Assembly: GCA_963970005.1 (NCBI GenBank)
Contig: CAXAMN010026373.1
Span: 349,536 to 413,535, forward strand
Length of the DNA stretch: 64,000 bases
Direction of reading: 5' to 3'
Source: Durusdinium trenchii
Taxonomy: Eukaryota; Sar; Dinophyceae; Suessiales; Symbiodiniaceae
The position numbers were made by a program, and so were the translations under genes. Numbering within the stretch: position 1 is the stretch's first letter; each line of letters begins with the position of its first letter. Shown one piece after another: positions 63,991 to 64,000 of the stretch. The notes below the pieces were generated by a model, which saw only the letters and a list, made by a program, of their open reading frames with translations, was not told the DNA's origin and searched no databases.

Positions 63991-64000
63991 TAATTAACAA

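Overview
The window looks like nuclear DNA of a dinoflagellate, most probably a symbiodiniacean-type (Suessiales) alga. The reasons are: very short GC-rich exons (about 35-150 bp) in long repeat-filled introns; nearly all recognisable coding pieces on the + strand, as in dinoflagellate unidirectional gene blocks; splice sites where GC or GA replaces GT at the donor and a G usually follows the acceptor AG; an intronless ubiquitin-like plus BspA-type leucine-rich-repeat gene nested in an intron; and a very dense short-repeat family. No bacterial signature (operons, RBS, CRISPR) is present. Exons were assembled by eye from reading frame, splice signals and phase, so gene boundaries are uncertain.

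Layout. 0.6-5.8 kb: small coiled-coil exons. 7.2-8.5 kb: repeat array around an 806-bp assembly gap. 9.1-17.8 kb: a protein kinase gene in at least ten exons, covering VAIK, helix C, helices D/E, the catalytic loop (VHSDVKSDN), DFG, APE, subdomain IX and the C-lobe; most junctions are phase-consistent. Its 11.05-13.82 kb intron holds an intact intronless ubiquitin-like/LRR gene (12.04-12.60 kb). 19.0-20.0 kb: two ORFs of unknown family beside a fold-back element. 21.7-40.1 kb: about 25 micro-exons rich in Arg, Glu and Gln, probably one or more large coiled-coil genes, plus an isolated kinase glycine-loop exon (25.98 kb) and a decayed second copy of the ubiquitin-like/LRR gene (32.4-33.1 kb). 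40.1-44.8 kb: an AT-richer stretch with minus-strand ORFs, a 42-bp tandem repeat and a long CT/CA-rich tract. 46.3-55.1 kb: another series of + strand exons. 56.8-58.9 kb: two fold-back elements and a decayed minus-strand coding region. 59.8-63.8 kb: further + strand exons and a possible secreted protein ORF.

Two repeat systems dominate the non-coding DNA. One is a mosaic of interchangeable 17-22 bp modules that mostly end in CTACTAG, found on both strands at more than 60 sites. The other is a fold-back (MITE-like) family, seven copies, with the palindrome AAGTAGGCGCCTACTT at its core. Both assembly gaps fall in module arrays.
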